Shown here: positions 9,353 to 18,494 of the stretch, piece by piece
Position numbering within the stretch: the first letter of the stretch is position 1
Layout: every line of letters starts with the position of its first letter
Notes under the pieces: generated by a model
What the model was told of the DNA's origin: nothing
Seen by the model: only the letters and a program-made list of their open reading frames with translations
The model's database searches: none
Position numbers and translations under genes: made by a program
Origin: JAPPHA01 sp963664045
GTDB taxonomy: Bacteria; Pseudomonadota; Alphaproteobacteria; Rhodobacterales; Rhodobacteraceae
Assembly: GCA_963664045.2 (NCBI GenBank)
Contig: CAXXGT010000013.1
Span: 62,001 to 126,000, forward strand
Direction: 5' to 3'
DNA: 64,000 bases

Positions 9353-9957
9353 CCCCGTTCCTTTCAATAGTCCAGTCATTGCCGAGCGATCGACAGTGTG
9401 CCAATTATCGCCCGGTGATCGCATGAACAAGTGCGCGCGCTGCGCGCGTGGAAGGAGGACGGGCGATCAGAACCGGGGTTCGCGCCCGCGTTCGTCAGGC
9501 ATGGGGGGAGTGAGCCGGGGGAAATGACCTGCCAGGACGACGGAATCGCAAAACCAGCTATGGGTTAGGCAGGGCGTTTCCCGGACACAATGCGAATCGG
9601 CAGGAACACTCCGGCAACCATGAATCTTACGGCGAGGTCGATACCGACGTTCCGCATATCATGCTGCGGCCAGGCCGTATCCGATGTCCGGATGTTCAAG
9701 CTGGAACAGGTTCGACATGACAAACGCTCCGGACTGGTCGAGACATGTCAATCGGCCGTCTCCGTAGTGGTACGCAGCTCAAGCCTCTCACAGAGTTCGG
9801 CAATTGTGTGACAGAACCTTGCGTTAGCATTTGATTCAAGTAGGGTGTCAGGAGTTTGAATTGACGCCGACCGGTCGCAAACTGCAGCTTGTCATCAGGC
9901 TTTTGCACCGGTGAGGAGTTTGTGATTCGTAACCCGCAATGGAGGAGGACATTGCCC
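9353..9957. other. 605-bp intergenic region between divergent purB and an ABC transporter operon
   Basis: I find no supportable gene here; the short open frames have no family features. It must hold the purB promoter and the promoter of the operon at 9958. A GC-rich near-palindrome (GCGCGCGCTGCGCGCG) lies near 9432-9450. I looked for a thiamine-pyrophosphate riboswitch because the next gene resembles THI5/NMT1 binding proteins, and did not find its conserved core. Confidence 0.4.
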
Positions 9958-10965
9958 ATGTACAAATCTGCTCTCGCATTCTTTGCCTTCACCTTGGCAT
10001 TGGCAGGGTCTGTCAGTGCCCAGGAAGACATGCCGTTTGCGCTTGACTGGAAATTTGAAGGTCCCTCTGCACCGTATTTCGTGGCCATTGACAATGGACA
10101 TTTCGAGGCTGCCGGCCTCAACGTCGAAATCTCTGCAGGCCAGGGATCACTGGATGCTATCCCGAAGGTTGCCACTGGCGCGTTTCCGATAGGCTTCGCG
10201 GACATCAACTCCCTGGTCAAGTTTCTGGACCAGAATCCTGGCGCGCCGGTCATCGCGGTCATGATGATCTACGACAAACCGCCTTTCGCAGTTGTCGGCC
10301 GCAAGAGTCTCGGTGTCATGGTACCGAAAGATCTCGAAGGGCGGGTGCTCGGAGCGCCTCCGCCGGACGGAGCCTGGGCCCAGTTTCCGGCATTTGCCTC
10401 TGCAAACGGACTCGATGTCGACAAGATCACCGTCGAGCCGGTCGGTTTCCCGACCCGCGAACCGATGCTCGCAGAGGGTAATGTGGATGCCGTTACAGGT
10501 TTCTCGTTTTCTTCCTTCCTGAATCTCGTTCGCTTGGGCGTAGCTGAGGACGACATATCGACCATTCTGATGGCGGATTACGGTCTCGCACTCTACGGAA
10601 ACGCGATTATCGTTAACACCGACTATGCCGCGGCCAACGCCGACAAGGTCACAGGCTTCCTTACCGCGGTCGCGAAGGGCTGGAAGGATGCGATTGCTGA
10701 TCCGGCGACGGCGGTTGAATCGCTGGTGAAACGGAATCCGGCAGCGGACGCGGCACTCGAGACCCGCAGGCTTCAGCTTTCCATCGACGCAAATGTGCTC
10801 ACGGAGTACACGAGTGCCAATGGAATTGGTGGCATCGATCCTGCGCGCCTGGAAAAGGCTTTGATGCAGATCGCGGAGACCTACGAGTTCAAGAATGAGT
10901 CGGATTCTTCGCTCTATTTCACGGATGAATTTCTGCCCGCGGCTGAAATGAGGATGCTCCAGTAG
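9958..10965 (+). CDS. ABC transporter substrate-binding protein, NMT1/THI5-like
   Basis: This 335-residue protein begins with a cleavable signal peptide (MYKSALAFFAFTLALAGSVSA, then QED). The mature part opens FALDWKFEGPSAPYFVAIDNG and goes on with HFEAAGLNVEI and GSLDAIPKVATG, the usual opening of NMT1/THI5-type binding proteins that serve nitrate/sulfonate/taurine or pyrimidine-precursor importers. The start at 9958 follows GGAGGA. An ATPase gene and a permease gene follow in the same direction. The substrate cannot be assigned; aliphatic sulfonates and thiamine-precursor pyrimidines are both plausible. Confidence 0.82.
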   Translation: MYKSALAFFAFTLALAGSVSAQEDMPFALDWKFEGPSAPYFVAIDNGHFEAAGLNVEISAGQGSLDAIPKVATGAFPIGFADINSLVKFLDQNPGAPVIAVMMIYDKPPFAVVGRKSLGVMVPKDLEGRVLGAPPPDGAWAQFPAFASANGLDVDKITVEPVGFPTREPMLAEGNVDAVTGFSFSSFLNLVRLGVAEDDISTILMADYGLALYGNAIIVNTDYAAANADKVTGFLTAVAKGWKDAIADPATAVESLVKRNPAADAALETRRLQLSIDANVLTEYTSANGIGGIDPARLEKALMQIAETYEFKNESDSSLYFTDEFLPAAEMRMLQ

Positions 10966-11022
10966 CCTGACCGCGCGGCGCGGCACAGTGCGCCACATGA
11001 ACCGGCCGGGGAGGCGGATTCG

Positions 11023-11853
11023 GTGGGAATAACCTCTCCGGCCGGTGACCGGTCGGGCATGGACGCCCTGATCGACATTAAGGGCGTAAAGCTCGCATAC
11101 AATACGGAGGGCGGAAAATTGCCCGTCCTCGATGGCGTAGACATGCGCGTTCCCGAAGGGGGTTTCGTGGCCGTGGTCGGCCCTTCAGGTTGCGGAAAGT
11201 CAACCCTCACGCGCTTGATCGCCGGCTTGTTGGAACCAAATGCAGGTGAGGTCTGGTTGCACGGGCAGCGGGTCACAGGCCCGAAGTCCTCGGTCGGAAT
11301 GGCGTTCCAGAATCCGGTTCTGCTTGAATGGCGTTCCGTTCTGCGAAACGTGACACTGCCGCTTGAACTCGTGGCTCCGAAGATGCCAAGGCGGGAGAAG
11401 GAAGAACGCGCACGACGGCTCCTGGCTCTTGTCGGTCTCGAAGGATTCGAGGACAAGCGACCGAGTGAACTTTCGGGTGGTATGCGCCAGCGTGCTTCAC
11501 TTTGCCGGTCAATCGTTCACAAACCGGAGGTGCTTATCCTCGATGAGCCATTCGGTGCGCTGGATGCGTTTACCCGCGAAGACCTCTGGCAGACGATGCA
11601 CAAGGTGAAGTCGGAGGAGCCCTTCACCGGTGTCATGATCACGCACGATCTTCGTGAGTCGATCTTTCTGGGGGATACGGTGATCGTGCTTTCCGGCCGT
11701 CCTGCCGTCACGCAGTACACAATGAAGGTCCCGTGGAAAGGCGAACGGGACCTTGGCTACCTCTATTCCCCCGAGGCGACGGAAATGCTGGGGGAACTTC
11801 GACACCAGATTCAGATCGCGCAGGGCAGGTCCCCACGGGAGGAGGGCACATGA
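11023..11853 (+). CDS. ABC transporter ATP-binding protein (SsuB/TauB/ThiZ type)
   Basis: This 276-residue ATPase has Walker A GPSGCGKST (53-61), Q-loop AFQNPVLLEW, signature LSGGM and Walker B LILDEPFGALD with the ITHDLRES switch. The Q-loop and DEPFGALD are typical of the nitrate/sulfonate/taurine subgroup. I chose the GTG at 11023 because GGGAGG sits nine bases upstream; an ATG at 11059 is a possible shorter start. Its stop overlaps the permease start (ATGA). It energises import with the protein at 9958 and the permease at 11850. Confidence 0.88.
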   Translation: MGITSPAGDRSGMDALIDIKGVKLAYNTEGGKLPVLDGVDMRVPEGGFVAVVGPSGCGKSTLTRLIAGLLEPNAGEVWLHGQRVTGPKSSVGMAFQNPVLLEWRSVLRNVTLPLELVAPKMPRREKEERARRLLALVGLEGFEDKRPSELSGGMRQRASLCRSIVHKPEVLILDEPFGALDAFTREDLWQTMHKVKSEEPFTGVMITHDLRESIFLGDTVIVLSGRPAVTQYTMKVPWKGERDLGYLYSPEATEMLGELRHQIQIAQGRSPREEGT

Positions 11854-12608
11854 ACTGGCGTTTACTTGCGCCGCTTGTCGCGCTTGTCGTGTTCTGCCTG
11901 TTCTGGGAGGTGTTGGTATGGGTGAATGACTGGCCGAACTACAAGATGGCCTCACCCTCTGATCTTGGGCCTGCCTTCTGGAAGTTCCGCTGGCTTTTCC
12001 TTGAGTACGGATGGGACACGCTGTGGCGAACCGTGGTTGGGCTCGTGCTGTCCGTGATTGTCGGCGTTCTTCTTGGAATGATCATGGGATTGAACCGGAC
12101 CATGCGGGATGCGCTGTACCCCTTGCTTGTCGGTTTCAACGCCATACCCAAGGCGACCATCGTCCCGATCATCGCGTTGCTGTTCGTCGGCCAGCACGAC
12201 ATGAACACCATACTAATCGCATTTCTCATTTCTTTCTTTCCAATCGCCGTTTCGGTGTCGATCGGTCTGTCCACGCTCGAGCCGGAATATCGTGACATTC
12301 TCGCTGCGCTCGGCGCGTCCCGTTTCACGATCTTCTGGAAGATTGCGCTTCCAAAGACGCTGCCGGAGTTTTTCGGGGCTCTCAAAGTCGCGGTAACGCT
12401 TGCCTTCATCGGTACGAACCTGATGGAAATCGTCGAGCCACATGGGCGCGGACTTGGCCATCTATTCGACAGCGGCAAGATCAGTGCGGACTATCCCCTG
12501 ATGTTTGCCGTGCTTATCGCGCTCGCGGCCCTTGGCATTCTGCTGTACTATGTCGTTGTCGTACTGGAGCGTATCTTCGCTGGTTGGGCGGAGCGTTCGC
12601 CAACCTGA
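11850..12608 (+). CDS. ABC transporter permease (SsuC/ThiX-like)
   Basis: This is a 252-residue inner-membrane protein with about six hydrophobic segments and the EAA loop for ATPase docking (EYRDILAALGASRFTIFWKIALPKTLP). MNWRLLAP at 11850 is chosen because it overlaps the ATPase stop by four bases, which implies coupled translation. With its two upstream neighbours it completes a binding-protein-dependent importer. Substrate unknown. Confidence 0.88.
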   Translation: MNWRLLAPLVALVVFCLFWEVLVWVNDWPNYKMASPSDLGPAFWKFRWLFLEYGWDTLWRTVVGLVLSVIVGVLLGMIMGLNRTMRDALYPLLVGFNAIPKATIVPIIALLFVGQHDMNTILIAFLISFFPIAVSVSIGLSTLEPEYRDILAALGASRFTIFWKIALPKTLPEFFGALKVAVTLAFIGTNLMEIVEPHGRGLGHLFDSGKISADYPLMFAVLIALAALGILLYYVVVVLERIFAGWAERSPT

Positions 12609-13001
12609 GTCGTGTAGACTTTCGGTGGATCCACGGTGAGTGTGCTCGTGGACAAGACAGTTCCAGGCCAAAGGATTCCGAAGGACTTGCTGGTGTGCCG
12701 GTGACTGCAATCGACCCACCCGTAGATTTCACCGATTCAGACAACGCGGCTTTCACGACCACCACCTTACGGGCACAACCTGGAAATGAATCCTCGACTG
12801 TCCGCCCAGGACAGGACGCATTCTTGGGCTACCAGGTGAGAGGCGGGTACTTCTCCCTCCCGCCGTTTCAGGACTTGTTCCTACTGCGTTCCCGGCAGGA
12901 GTTTCCGACGTCCAAACCAGGTCGCTTCGTATTGCGTTCAACCGGCACTTTCTTGCGACGGATGCATTACTCCGCGACAAAGCGCTCCACGGCAATCTGT
13001 A

Positions 13002-13256
13002 CAGAGCGCTCGCGCGCATGCCAGATTTCACAAGCCATCTGCTCCCGAGCCAAGTCTCGGGTGTCGGGTCGAACGCTTTCGACAGCAGTATCGTTATCTC
13101 CACTGAGATCCCGGTATGCTCATGTACCAGTTCCGAAAACGCCTGCCCGGTCACACCAAGCCCCTGTGCGGCCCGCGTCACCGAGAGGCCAGGGGGTTCC
13201 AGGCATTTGGAATGCAACTCATTTCCGCCAGGTGTCGGTGGCGGGACTGAGAGGTG
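13002..13256 (-). pseudogene. decayed HigA-type antitoxin remnant
   Basis: Within the 920-bp gap 12609-13527 the minus strand encodes GLSVTRAAQGLGVTGQAF, then SELVHEHTGISVEI and SKAFDPTPETWLG. This matches the helix-turn-helix core of HigA antitoxins (a LSVTRAA..LGVSRQALSELVN..GIS pattern ending SKAFG.TPETWLG). The start region (HRH.AEM) lies in another frame just upstream, so at least one frameshift has occurred, and no start codon is in place. It is not expected to be functional. The rest of the gap (12609-13001) shows no gene. Confidence 0.6.
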
Positions 13257-13322
13257 ATCGCGAGGACGGCTTGGATCCGACTCATGCCCGGTATGAACCT
13301 GGGTCCAGAGCGTTGTGTTCTC

Positions 13323-13442
13323 AGAATTGGGCGCATTTGAAATTGAATCCGGAAGCTTGTGAACGGGTTTCCGGATCCCGGGAACCCGGATCCTCCGTGC
13401 AGTTCCGGTTGTCTCGCAGGCCTCATACTTGTTTTGCGATAC
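13323..13442 (-). pseudogene. possible HigB toxin N-terminal remnant
   Basis: Directly upstream (minus strand) of the HigA remnant, the translation SQNKYEACETTGTARRIRVPGIRKPVHKL resembles the start of HigB/RelE-type toxins (SF.DKETEA...TG.ARRIP..I.K...RKL). The middle of a HigB gene seems to be deleted, since HigA text starts about 60 bp further on. The order toxin-antitoxin fits a higBA operon. Similarity is weak and judged by eye. Confidence 0.3.
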
Positions 13443-13527
13443 ACGACCGATCCTTTGCAAGTATTGACTTTGAACAGGCTCCGAGCGTAGGTTGAGATCG
13501 GTTAAATCAGGATTTAGGAGAAAACTC

Positions 13528-14538
13528 ATGCACAAAAAAACTGTCTCGGCGGCGGTCGTTTTGGCGGGTGCGACAGTTCTTGCGTCGTCAGCTTGGGCGA
13601 GCGACTGCGGAACTGTTTCCATGGCCGAATGGAACTGGGCCTCGGGCGAACTCATGGCCAACGTTGACGCATTCATTCTCGAACATGGCTATGGGTGCGA
13701 TGTCGAGTTGGTTCCAGGCGCCACAACCACGACCTTCGCGTCGATGAACGAAAAAGGCCAGCCAGATGTCGCTGGCGAACTGTGGATCAATGCCGTTCGC
13801 GAACCGCTCGCAATTGCGGTCGACGAAGGCCGATTGCATTCGGTCGTCAATGGCCCGATCACGCAACTTGGCGAAGGGTGGTGGATTCCACCCCACACGG
13901 CCGAGAACAATCCGGAACTCAAGACTGTCCTCGACATACTCGAACGGCCAGACCTGTTCCCGCATCCCGAAGACTCATCGAAGGGTGCTTTTGTCGGGTG
14001 TCCCGCTGGCTGGGGGTGCCAGTTGGCCAATGCCAACCTGTTCCGTGCTTTCGAGATGGAAGACAAAGGCTGGATCCTTGTTGATCCGGGATCGGCGGCC
14101 GGTCTTGACGGTTCGATGGCCAAGGCGGTCGAACGGGAAGAGAACTGGTTCGGATACTACTGGTCTCCGACTGCGTTGATCGGCAAGTACCAGATGCATC
14201 TTGTTCCGTTCGGGGTTGAGTTTGCCGGTTCAGAAAACTGGGATAACTGCATCGTCATGCCGGAACAGGATTGCGCTGACCCGCAACCATCTGCGTGGAC
14301 CGTTTCCGAGGTTCATACCGTCATCACCGACGACCTTATGCAGAAAGGCGGCGTTATCGTCGACTACCTGTCCAACCGCATTTTCCCGGGACCAATCATG
14401 AACTCCATGCTGGTCTACATGGGCGATGAGCAGGCTAGTGGTGCTGACGCGGCAATCGAGTTCCTTACCAGGCACGAAGATCTGTGGACCCAGTGGGTTC
14501 CAGAAGACGTGGCGGAAATGGTAAAGACAGCCCTCTGA
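13528..14538 (+). CDS. glycine betaine/proline-type ABC substrate-binding protein
   Basis: This 336-residue protein has a signal peptide (MHKKTVSAAVVLAGATVLASSAWA, cut before SDC). The mature sequence has the OpuAC/ProX pattern, including MAEWNWASGELMANV, a GEGWWIPPHT aromatic segment and WFGYYWSPTALIGKY, the tryptophans of which usually form the cage for quaternary amines. AGGAG at 13516-13520 supports the start at 13528. A permease and an ATPase follow. Glycine betaine, choline or a related osmolyte is the likely ligand. Confidence 0.85.
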   Translation: MHKKTVSAAVVLAGATVLASSAWASDCGTVSMAEWNWASGELMANVDAFILEHGYGCDVELVPGATTTTFASMNEKGQPDVAGELWINAVREPLAIAVDEGRLHSVVNGPITQLGEGWWIPPHTAENNPELKTVLDILERPDLFPHPEDSSKGAFVGCPAGWGCQLANANLFRAFEMEDKGWILVDPGSAAGLDGSMAKAVEREENWFGYYWSPTALIGKYQMHLVPFGVEFAGSENWDNCIVMPEQDCADPQPSAWTVSEVHTVITDDLMQKGGVIVDYLSNRIFPGPIMNSMLVYMGDEQASGADAAIEFLTRHEDLWTQWVPEDVAEMVKTAL

Positions 14539-14633
14539 ACTGGAAATTTCGGAACTTCGTTTCGGCCTGCCGGCAACAATGCCGACAGGCCGATTCAATT
14601 TAACTTTCGATGCCCACACGGGAGATGTAAGTC

Positions 14634-15524
14634 ATGAGTTTTTTTGCCGAATTTCCAACTATGGAACGGCAGGCACTCCGCGATCTGAAAAAGGCGATTG
14701 ACAGTTCGTTTCGGGATTTCTCCCGTGAATACGGCGAATTGCTCGAGAACATTTTCCACCCGCTCCTGATGTTCCTGAAGTGGTTTCAGGACCTTCTTGT
14801 CGAGACGCCATGGCCAGTCGTGTTGGTCGTTATCGGCGCTCTTGCCTGGGTCGGTTCCCGAAGCTGGTGGCTTGTGGCAGGAACCATCGCGTCGTTTCTG
14901 CTTATCGGCTACCTGGGAATGTGGGAAGACGCGATGGCGACGATAGCAATCGTATCGGTCGCGACCGTCTTGTGCATCACGGTGGGAATTCCGATCGGAA
15001 TCCTCATGGCACGCAGTGACCGGGTTCAGGCAGCCATTTTGCCGGTCCTCGACATCATGCAGACAATTCCGAGTTTCGTGTACCTGATCCCGGTGGTCAT
15101 GCTTCTTGGCATCGGAAAGGTGCCCGGGTTGATCGCCGTCTGCGTATACGCGGTTCCTCCCATAGTTCGTCTCACCAACCTGGGAATCAGGCTGGTCGAC
15201 AAGGAGGTCCTGGAGGCTGCGGACGCGTTCGGATCCAGTTATCGGGAAAAGCTCTTCAACGTTCAGGTTCCTCTGGCGCTTCCAAATATCTTTGCGGGGG
15301 TAAACCAGACGATCATGATGTCCCTGTCCATGGTTGTCATCGCCGCGATGATCGGCGTATCGGGTCTCGGCGTACCCGTTCTCAGGGCTGTCAATAACCA
15401 GTATCTTGCGCTTGGCCTGATGAACGGTCTGGCAATTGTCGCGATTGCGATCATTTTTGACCGTGTTTCGCAGAGTTACGGCAAACGGATACAAAAACAC
15501 CGAGAAGGTGGTCATGGTCTTTGA
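14634..15524 (+). CDS. glycine betaine-type ABC transporter permease (ProW-like)
   Basis: This 296-residue permease has a hydrophilic N-terminal stretch of about 55 residues, then several membrane spans and the LDIMQTIPSFVYLIPVVMLLG segment highly typical of ProW/OpuAB. The EAA loop is DAFGSSYREKLFNVQVPLALPN. Its 3' end overlaps the ATPase gene by 11 bp. It forms the channel of the importer that begins with the binding protein at 13528. Confidence 0.9.
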   Translation: MSFFAEFPTMERQALRDLKKAIDSSFRDFSREYGELLENIFHPLLMFLKWFQDLLVETPWPVVLVVIGALAWVGSRSWWLVAGTIASFLLIGYLGMWEDAMATIAIVSVATVLCITVGIPIGILMARSDRVQAAILPVLDIMQTIPSFVYLIPVVMLLGIGKVPGLIAVCVYAVPPIVRLTNLGIRLVDKEVLEAADAFGSSYREKLFNVQVPLALPNIFAGVNQTIMMSLSMVVIAAMIGVSGLGVPVLRAVNNQYLALGLMNGLAIVAIAIIFDRVSQSYGKRIQKHREGGHGL

Positions 15525-16560
15525 CGTGAAGATCTCGATCAGGAATCTGTACAAGATTTTCGGTCCCAACCCGAGACGTGCTCTCGAAAGAGTCAAGTCC
15601 GGCGCAGACAAGACGAGCCTTCTTGAGGAACACGGACACGTTCTCGGGCTCAGGGATGTCAGTATCGAAATCCAGGAAAGGTGCCTTCAGGTCGTGATGG
15701 GCCTATCGGGGTCGGGAAAATCGACGCTCATTCGTCACATCAACAGGTTGATCGAGCCAACGGCTGGTGAAATCACTGTCGACGGCGAGGACATTCTGTC
15801 GATGCCGGAAAAGGAACTCAGGGACTTCAGGCGATTCAAGGCCTCAATGGTTTTTCAGAAGTTTGCGCTCTTGCCGCACAGGACCGTTTCGGACAATGTT
15901 AAGTACGGACTCAAGATTCAGGGCATCGACGCAGGTGACGCCGGAAAGCGGGCCCAGCACTGGATCGAGCGCGTCGGGCTGAACGGGTTTGAATCGCACT
16001 ACCCGGCGCAACTCTCGGGCGGAATGCAGCAAAGGGTGGGGCTGGCCCGCGCGCTCGCGACGGATGCCGATATTCTCCTCATGGATGAGGCGTTTTCCGC
16101 ACTGGACCCCTTGATCCGGAACGACATGCAAGATGTGCTGATTGATCTTCAGCAAGAACTTCACAAGACGATCGTTTTCATTACGCACGACCTGGACGAG
16201 GCGCTGAAACTTGGGGACTCGATTACCATTTTGAGAGATGGCTCAGTGGTACAGCAGGGCAGCCCGGAAGAGATCATCCTTAAGCCCGCCAATGATTATG
16301 TGTCTGATTTCATTCTCGAAATCAATCGCGGACGTGTGCTCAGCGTGGAAGCAGTCATGGATGCCAAGGCCAATGGCGCCGGGCCGGAAATCGATGCCTC
16401 GACCAAGATTGAAGACGCGCTCCAGATCTTCAACGACCAGGACATCACGTCGGCGCGCGTGCGCCGGGACGGAGACGTCGTGGGGTCGGTTTCACTTGCC
16501 GCCATGATCGGGGCCATCGCGCGTCCGGAAGGCGAGAGCAGGGAGGTCACCTACCGTTGA
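15514..16560 (+). CDS. glycine betaine/proline ABC transporter ATP-binding protein (ProV-like)
   Basis: The 348 residues from MVFDVKISIRNLYKIFG carry the ProV-specific insert (ALERVKSG), Walker A GLSGSGKST, signature LSGGMQQR, Walker B ILLMDEAFSALDPLIR, and a C-terminal regulatory region with a CBS-like tail (DASTKIEDALQIF to the end). The start at 15514 lies inside the permease gene's end, so translation is probably coupled. The C-terminal part is shorter than the double-CBS tail of E. coli ProV. Confidence 0.9.
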   Translation: MVFDVKISIRNLYKIFGPNPRRALERVKSGADKTSLLEEHGHVLGLRDVSIEIQERCLQVVMGLSGSGKSTLIRHINRLIEPTAGEITVDGEDILSMPEKELRDFRRFKASMVFQKFALLPHRTVSDNVKYGLKIQGIDAGDAGKRAQHWIERVGLNGFESHYPAQLSGGMQQRVGLARALATDADILLMDEAFSALDPLIRNDMQDVLIDLQQELHKTIVFITHDLDEALKLGDSITILRDGSVVQQGSPEEIILKPANDYVSDFILEINRGRVLSVEAVMDAKANGAGPEIDASTKIEDALQIFNDQDITSARVRRDGDVVGSVSLAAMIGAIARPEGESREVTYR

Positions 16561-16670
16561 CGATCGATGCCGTGCCGGAAGCGCAACGCGTACCCTGCGC
16601 GGCCATCTCGACACGGGCGGTCAGGAATTGGTCCGAACCATACGGAACCTGTTGAGTAAAGGGTACCTGG

Positions 16671-18494
16671 TCAGGCAGCCGCTCCGTATCTGAATTCCTC
16701 GACCGAGCGATGGCATTCGATGAGATGGTTCGTGTCAATCTTGCGGATCGGTGGAACAACCTGATCGCAGGTCCCCGGGATGGCAAGGGGGCACCGGTTA
16801 AAGAATGGGCAGCCCACCTCGGTGATTTCGACAACACGATCAATTCCGGCCTTTGCTTCACTCGTCTCCATGGTTTCTTCGAGCCAGCCCGTCCGAAGTT
16901 CGGGGACCGAGGAAATCAATAGACGGGTGTACGGGTGATAGGGGGGTGACAGGACCTTGTCAGTTGTTCCCCGCTCGACAACCCTTCCTGCGTAAAGAAC
17001 GACGATATCGTCGGCAAACGAAGCCACGGTCGAAAGATCGTGACTAATGAAGACGAAGGAAACTCCTGTTTGCTTGCGTAATCGCTTCAGGAGCCTGATG
17101 ACATTTGCCCCGACGATCGAGTCGAGCGCAGAAATGACTTCATCACACAGGAGTATCTCCGGAGAGGCAGCGAGGGCGCGGGCAAGGTTAATCCTCTGTT
17201 TTTGGCCGCCTGACAACTCATCCGGGAATCTGCCGGCGAACTCTGGTGGCAATTCGACCATCCGGAGCAGGTCGGCGACTTTCTGTGGTCGTTCGGACTT
17301 TGACACCCCGAGGAAAAACTCCAGCGGCCGACCGAGCAGGTTGTCAATGCGGTGGTGGGGGTTGAGGGCCGTGTCGGCCATCTGAAAGACGAACTGGATT
17401 TTCTGGAGGTCGGAACGGTCGCGCTGTTTTAGCCCCGGCTTCATGGGTTCTCCATGCAGCAAGACGTCGCCTTCCATGCCGGCAAGCAATCCCGAAATGA
17501 CGCGGGCAAGGGTCGACTTGCCGCAACCCGACTCGCCAATGACACCAAGGGAATGGCCACGTTCGACTGTAATGTTGACGTCCTGGAGCACCTTGACAGT
17601 ATTCCGGCTGTTCTTCGCCCCGTAACCGGCAGTCAGGTTCCTGACTTCGAGGGCAGGAACGTCGCGCCTGTGTTCTCCCGTGGTCAGGTCGCCCTGTCCC
17701 GCAGCAGGTGGCGGCCGTACCGCGGCCATTAGCCTGCGTGTGTAGTCGTGCCCCGGTTGGGTGATGATGTCGTCGGCACTGCCGTATTCCTGGATCTCGC
17801 CGTTGTAGAGAACGACGATCCGGTCGGCGATCTGGGCAACGACAGCAAGGTCGTGGGTCACATAGAGGGCGGCAGCTCCTTCCTGCTTGATGACGGATTT
17901 GAACGCACGAAGAACTTCGATCTGGGTTGTTACGTCCAATGCAGTTGTCGGTTCATCAAGAACCAGCAGGTCCGGTTCGCCGCAAAGCGCCATTGCCGCC
18001 ATGAGGCGTTGCAATTGACCACCGGAAACCTGGTGGGGGTAGCGAAAGCTCAGCCGTTCAGGGTCCGGCAGTTCAAGCGCCCGATAAAGGGCAACTGCCC
18101 GCTCATTGGCGTCCTCCCGACTCATTCTCCCCTGCAATATCGCCGACTCTGTCACCTGTTCGCCGATCGTCAATGCAGGGTTGAACGATGCCGCTGCACT
18201 TTGCGCGAGATAGGCAACGCGTTGACCGCGTAGCTTCCGTACTTCGTCCGAAGGCATCGAAATGACATCGACACCGTCAATACGAACTTCTCCACCGCTG
18301 AATTCGAGCCCGGGTTTCGCATATCCGAGAGCCGAAAGTGCGATCGTGGTCTTTCCGGATCCCGACTCGCCGATCAGCGCGACGACTTCGCCTCGATCAA
18401 GTTTAAAACTGACTCCCTTGACAATTGGCAACAGCGATCCGTCGTCCTTGACCGCATCGATTACCAGGTTGTCAACCTCTAGCAGCGGAGCCAT
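16671..18494 (-). CDS. dipeptide/oligopeptide-type ABC transporter, fused double ATPase
   Basis: The 607 residues hold two ATPase domains in one chain. Domain 1 has Walker A GESGSGKT, signature VSGGQLQR and Walker B LLVLDEPTTALD. Domain 2 has Walker A GESGCGKS, signature LSGGQKQR and Walker B ILLCDEVISALD. A C-terminal cysteine cluster (CPFFNRCPL...C...C) is typical of the peptide-transporter ATPase subfamily. It corresponds to DppD and DppF joined, as in YejF. It is last in a four-gene minus-strand operon and its start touches the permease stop. The substrate may be a peptide or another solute. Confidence 0.9.
   Translation of the reverse strand: MAPLLEVDNLVIDAVKDDGSLLPIVKGVSFKLDRGEVVALIGESGSGKTTIALSALGYAKPGLEFSGGEVRIDGVDVISMPSDEVRKLRGQRVAYLAQSAAASFNPALTIGEQVTESAILQGRMSREDANERAVALYRALELPDPERLSFRYPHQVSGGQLQRLMAAMALCGEPDLLVLDEPTTALDVTTQIEVLRAFKSVIKQEGAAALYVTHDLAVVAQIADRIVVLYNGEIQEYGSADDIITQPGHDYTRRLMAAVRPPPAAGQGDLTTGEHRRDVPALEVRNLTAGYGAKNSRNTVKVLQDVNITVERGHSLGVIGESGCGKSTLARVISGLLAGMEGDVLLHGEPMKPGLKQRDRSDLQKIQFVFQMADTALNPHHRIDNLLGRPLEFFLGVSKSERPQKVADLLRMVELPPEFAGRFPDELSGGQKQRINLARALAASPEILLCDEVISALDSIVGANVIRLLKRLRKQTGVSFVFISHDLSTVASFADDIVVLYAGRVVERGTTDKVLSPPYHPYTRLLISSVPELRTGWLEETMETSEAKAGIDRVVEITEVGCPFFNRCPLAIPGTCDQVVPPIRKIDTNHLIECHRSVEEFRYGAAA

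Noticed and set aside
9353..9957. Thiamine-pyrophosphate riboswitch upstream of the THI5-like binding-protein gene
   Set aside because: The conserved CTGAGA and GAACCTGATC-type core elements were not found.
12584..13495. Plus-strand open frame of 303 codons in the gap after the permease gene
   Set aside because: No signal, domain or ribosome-binding site; the opposite strand carries HigA-like text, so the plus frame is a shadow of decayed DNA.
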